Source of the DNA: Pseudomonadales bacterium | Lineage (GTDB): Bacteria; Pseudomonadota; Gammaproteobacteria; Pseudomonadales; Azotimanducaceae | Assembly (NCBI GenBank): GCA_028279305.1 | Contig: JANQOA010000181.1 | Span: 1 to 40,925, forward strand | Length of the DNA: 40,925 nucleotides | Direction of reading: 5' to 3' | Shown here: in pieces, positions 40,828 through 40,925 of the stretch | Layout: each line of letters opens with the position of its first letter | Position numbering within the stretch: the first letter of the stretch is position 1 | The notes under the pieces: model-generated | Database searches by the model: none | The model's input: the letters and a program-made list of their open reading frames with translations, nothing else | Told to the model about the DNA's origin: nothing | Program-made: the position numbers and the translations under genes

Positions 40828-40925
40828 GGGCTGCGTGTGAATAGCAGAGTTTCAGGACCGTCGCCGACAGGAAGTCGGCGCCGGAGCCTACAGGGATGTA
40901 TTTACGGCGTTCCTGAAACTCCCCT
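40828..40925. repeat. Palindromic element, copy C, inverted and cut by the window end
   Basis: The reverse complement of copies A and B: it begins GGGCTGCGTGTGAATAGCAG and contains GTCGCCGACAGGAAGTCGGC and TACAGGGATGTATTTACGGC, then GTTCCTGAAACTC. Its right end is outside the window. Confidence 0.7.

Noticed and set aside
40536-40840. Small open frames in the final kilobase
   Set aside because: They lie across the repeats, have no ribosome site and give proteins without recognisable features.
39880-40925. CRISPR array or integron attC sites in the repeat region
   Set aside because: The repeats are long palindromes with variable spacing and diverged copies, without uniform short repeats and spacers. 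One GTTGAAC fits the attC core pattern but its counterpart in unit 2 does not, and no integrase or cassette gene is present.

Overview
The window is GC-rich and densely coded. It looks like chromosomal accessory DNA from a free-living, probably marine, gammaproteobacterium: it has Omp85 and TonB-dependent outer-membrane proteins, a sodium/sugar symporter, a CYP153-type P450, many SDR and CoA-linked catabolic enzymes, and a MoxR/DUF58 membrane cluster. The organism assignment is inference from gene content. I saw no rRNA, tRNA, CRISPR array, transposase or phage gene.

Region 1 (1-17.2 kb) is a catabolic islet with genes on both strands. It holds a DUF805-like end fragment, an Omp85-type barrel, a CYP153-like P450, a small four-helix membrane protein, a flavin (Baeyer-Villiger type) monooxygenase, an atypical SDR, a crotonase with its HxlR regulator, a DsbA-fold isomerase, an alpha/beta hydrolase, a GPH-type transporter, a canonical SDR, a second HxlR regulator, an exported amidohydrolase lipoprotein, a class III CoA-transferase and two tandem DsbA-fold isomerases. 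Read as a pathway it fits hydroxylation, ketone formation, lactone formation and opening, CoA activation and beta-oxidation-type processing of an alicyclic or terpenoid compound. The substrate is not known.

Region 2 (17.2-25.6 kb) is the most interesting unit. A divergent LysR gene faces a minus-strand run of Gfo/Idh/MocA oxidoreductase, aldo/keto reductase, SsuD-like flavin sulfonate monooxygenase, TonB-dependent receptor and vSGLT-like sugar/sodium symporter. The monooxygenase keeps every sulfonate-binding residue I can align to SsuD. The aldo/keto reductase resembles SmoB, and the symporter is of the sugar type. I infer a sulfosugar (sulfoquinovose-like) uptake and oxidative desulfonation operon. 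Two perfect hairpins bracket the receptor gene, and the symporter seems to lack any normal start codon.

Region 3 (25.7-36 kb) has a hybrid 7TM histidine kinase, an RDD protein, a SpoIIM-family protein, a SnoaL-like protein and a PaaI-type thioesterase on the plus strand. They converge on a minus-strand operon of a six-helix membrane protein, DUF4129, DUF4350, MoxR ATPase and DUF58. This is a MoxR/DUF58 envelope cluster split into two facing arms.

Region 4 (36-39.8 kb) has an aldose 1-epimerase, a D-2-hydroxyacid dehydrogenase, an SDR and a delta-9-type desaturase. Region 5 (39.83-40.93 kb) has no convincing gene. It holds a ~388-bp tandem duplication and four related palindromic elements, the last of which runs off the end of the window.
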